From assembly GCA_945903655.1 (NCBI GenBank), contig CAMDOY010000190.1, forward strand, positions 1-7,066: a stretch of DNA of 7,066 nucleotides, read 5' to 3'. Below are positions 6,075 to 7,066 of the stretch, in pieces. Positions within the stretch are counted from its first letter, which is position 1; the number at the start of each line of letters is the position of its first letter. Source of the DNA: Rhizobium sp. Q54. Its GTDB lineage: Bacteria > Pseudomonadota > Alphaproteobacteria > Rhizobiales > Beijerinckiaceae. The position numbers and the translations under genes are program-made. The notes beneath the pieces were generated by a model, which searched no databases, was not told where the DNA came from, and saw only the letters and a list, made by a program, of their open reading frames with translations.

Positions 6075-6778
6075 TGCTCAGCGTCGAAGGGCTCGATCTG
6101 CATTATGGCGATGCGCAGGCCCTGGCGGGCGTGACGCTGGATGTGCCCCAGGGCGCCATCGTGGCCATTGTCGGCGCCAATGGAGCGGGCAAGACCTCCC
6201 TCATCCGCGCCATTTCCGGCATGTTGAAGCCCAGCGCAGGCCGCATCCGTTTCAAGGGCGAGGACATCACCGGCCAGCCCAGCCATGTGGTCTGCAATCT
6301 GGGGCTGGGGCAGGTGGCGGAGGGGCGGCAGGTCTTCCCCAGCCTCACCGTGCGCGAGAACCTCCTCACAGGCGCCATGCTGCCGCGCGCCAGCGCCCGC
6401 AAGGCGCAGAATTACGAGCGCATGCTGGAGCTGTTTCCGCGCCTGCGCGAGCGGGCGGGGCAGGCGGCGGGGACGCTCTCGGGCGGCGAGCAGCAGATGC
6501 TCGCCATCGCCCGTTGCCTCATGGGTGAGCCCGAACTCGTCATGTTCGACGAGCCTTCGCTGGGCCTCTCGCCCGCGCTCGTCTTGCAGGTGCTCGACAT
6601 CGTCAAGCGCCTCAATGCGGAGGGGCTGACCTGCGTGCTGGTGGAGCAGAATGTGGCGGCGTCCCTGAAGCTCGCCTCCCACGCCTATGTGCTGGAGAAT
6701 GGCGCGGTGACCCTGTCGGGCAGCGGCGCGGCGCTGCTGGATGACGACCGCGTGCGCCGCGCCTATCTGGGGCTGTAG
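6074..6778 (+). CDS. livF: LivF-type ABC transporter ATP-binding protein
   Basis: This 234-residue ATPase subunit is the partner of LivG. Walker A is GANGAGKTS (34-42). VAEGRQVFPSLTVREN (81-96) is the LivF version of the Q-loop region, with Glu83 where most ABC proteins have Gln. The signature is canonical, LSGGEQQMLAIAR (135-147), and Walker B is LVMFDE (155-160) with catalytic Glu160. The H-loop position carries Gln192 (VEQN), as is usual for LivF. Length is standard (230-240). The ATG shares one base with the livG stop (TGATG at 6072-6076), and GGAGG at 6059-6063 is the likely ribosome binding site. It is the last plus-strand gene; a gene on the opposite strand ends eight bases further on. 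Confidence 0.95.
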   Translation: MLSVEGLDLHYGDAQALAGVTLDVPQGAIVAIVGANGAGKTSLIRAISGMLKPSAGRIRFKGEDITGQPSHVVCNLGLGQVAEGRQVFPSLTVRENLLTGAMLPRASARKAQNYERMLELFPRLRERAGQAAGTLSGGEQQMLAIARCLMGEPELVMFDEPSLGLSPALVLQVLDIVKRLNAEGLTCVLVEQNVAASLKLASHAYVLENGAVTLSGSGAALLDDDRVRRAYLGL

Positions 6779-6790
6779 GGCCGCGCCTAC
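6775..6790. other. Small hairpin spanning the convergent stop codons
   Basis: GTAGG (6775-6779) and CCTAC (6786-6790) form a perfect 5-bp stem with a 6-base loop, GCCGCG. The livF stop (TAG, 6776-6778) and the stop of the opposite gene (CTA, 6787-6789) sit in opposite arms. There is no T-run on either strand, and two TAG stops facing each other give part of this symmetry automatically. It is the only structure seen where both transcripts should end, but evidence for termination is weak. Confidence 0.2.
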
Positions 6791-7066
6791 TTCGCCGCCA
6801 GCATGGCGCAGGTCTTGGGATCCATGGGCGCGAAGGCCTCGTCGCCCTTGATGGTGCGGATGGGCTTGTAGAAATCGTAAGGGCCCTTCGACTCCTGCGG
6901 GCTCTTCACCTGGAAGAGATCGAGATCATAGATCACCCGGCCATCCGCGCGCATGCGGGCGGGCTTGCCGAGATAGTCGATGGGCAGTTCGCGCATCTTC
7001 GCCATGACCGCAAGCGAGGCCTTGGAGCCTGCGGCGTTCACGGCGTCGAGATAGTGGCGCACGCCG
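6787..7066 (-). CDS. Second Liv-type ABC transporter substrate-binding protein, C-terminal part (5' end outside window)
   Basis: On the minus strand the last about 92 residues of a periplasmic binding protein are visible, and the frame stays open to the right edge. The GTG codon at 7062-7060 is read as internal Val (G-V-R-H-Y-L-D-A-V). HYLDAVNAAGSKASLAVMAKM (start of the visible part), then ADGRVIYDLDLFQVKSPQES, KGPYDFYKPIRTI and GDEAFAP, match the C-terminal lobe of Peripla_BP_6 proteins of the LivK type. Many of these continue with a short tail containing Cys-Pro; here the tail is DPKTCAMLAAK. Full length should be near 400 residues, so about 300 are missing. It differs in its C-terminal sequence from the binding protein at 2239-3471 and is not a duplicate of it. 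It converges on livF and so belongs to another transcript, but its position suggests that it may be an alternative receptor for the same importer. Confidence 0.85.
   Translation of the reverse strand, partial: GVRHYLDAVNAAGSKASLAVMAKMRELPIDYLGKPARMRADGRVIYDLDLFQVKSPQESKGPYDFYKPIRTIKGDEAFAPMDPKTCAMLAAK

Noticed and set aside
6756..6789. Direct repeat GCCGCGCCTA at 6756-6765 and 6780-6789.
   Set aside because: Ten bases of a common GC-rich word. The first copy is in livF coding sequence, and there is no sign of an insertion or attachment site.
1..7066. Mobile elements, CRISPR arrays, tRNA or rRNA genes.
   Set aside because: No transposase, terminal inverted repeats, regularly spaced repeats or RNA-gene signatures were seen. 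The window is almost fully accounted for by protein genes.

Overview
The window is GC-rich, with strongly G/C-biased third codon positions and almost no non-coding space. It looks like the chromosome of an alphaproteobacterium, possibly Hyphomicrobiales. That placement is inferred from composition and protein style only; another GC-rich proteobacterium, such as a betaproteobacterium, is not excluded.

Layout. Bases 1-590 hold the C-terminal catalytic half of a VanA-type Rieske oxygenase; its N-terminus lies before the window. Next, on the same strand, come an exported NMT1/TauA-type substrate-binding protein (620-1660) and a single-domain cupin with an intact metal site (1680-2144). A 94-base gap (2145-2238) carries a nested inverted repeat. 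A complete branched-chain amino-acid-type (Liv/HAAT) ABC importer follows: binding protein with twin-arginine signal (2239-3471), permeases LivH (3509-4381) and LivM (4378-5352), and ATPases LivG (5349-6074) and LivF (6074-6778). The last four genes overlap at their stops and starts (ATGA, ATGA, TGATG), the pattern of translational coupling. On the opposite strand, ending 8 bases past livF, is the C-terminal end of a second Liv-type binding protein (6787 to the right edge).

How they may work together. All plus-strand genes are close enough for one transcript, with the 94-base gap as the only obvious punctuation. Liv-type importers carry many substrates besides amino acids, including aromatic acids. 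A Rieske oxygenase beside one suggests a catabolic locus that imports and oxidises an aromatic or similar carboxylate. The substrate cannot be read from the sequence. The oxygenase's reductase partner, and any permease or ATPase dedicated to the NMT1-type binding protein, are not in the window.

Most notable observations. (1) LivG has a degenerate ABC signature (LTLPD), and LivF has Gln at the H-loop position. Both changes fall on the same composite ATP site, predicting one active and one degenerate site. (2) A nested inverted repeat lies just before the Liv binding-protein gene. (3) Three binding proteins of two families cluster around one set of Liv membrane and ATPase parts. These are variations on known families; I see no clear evidence of a wholly new system.
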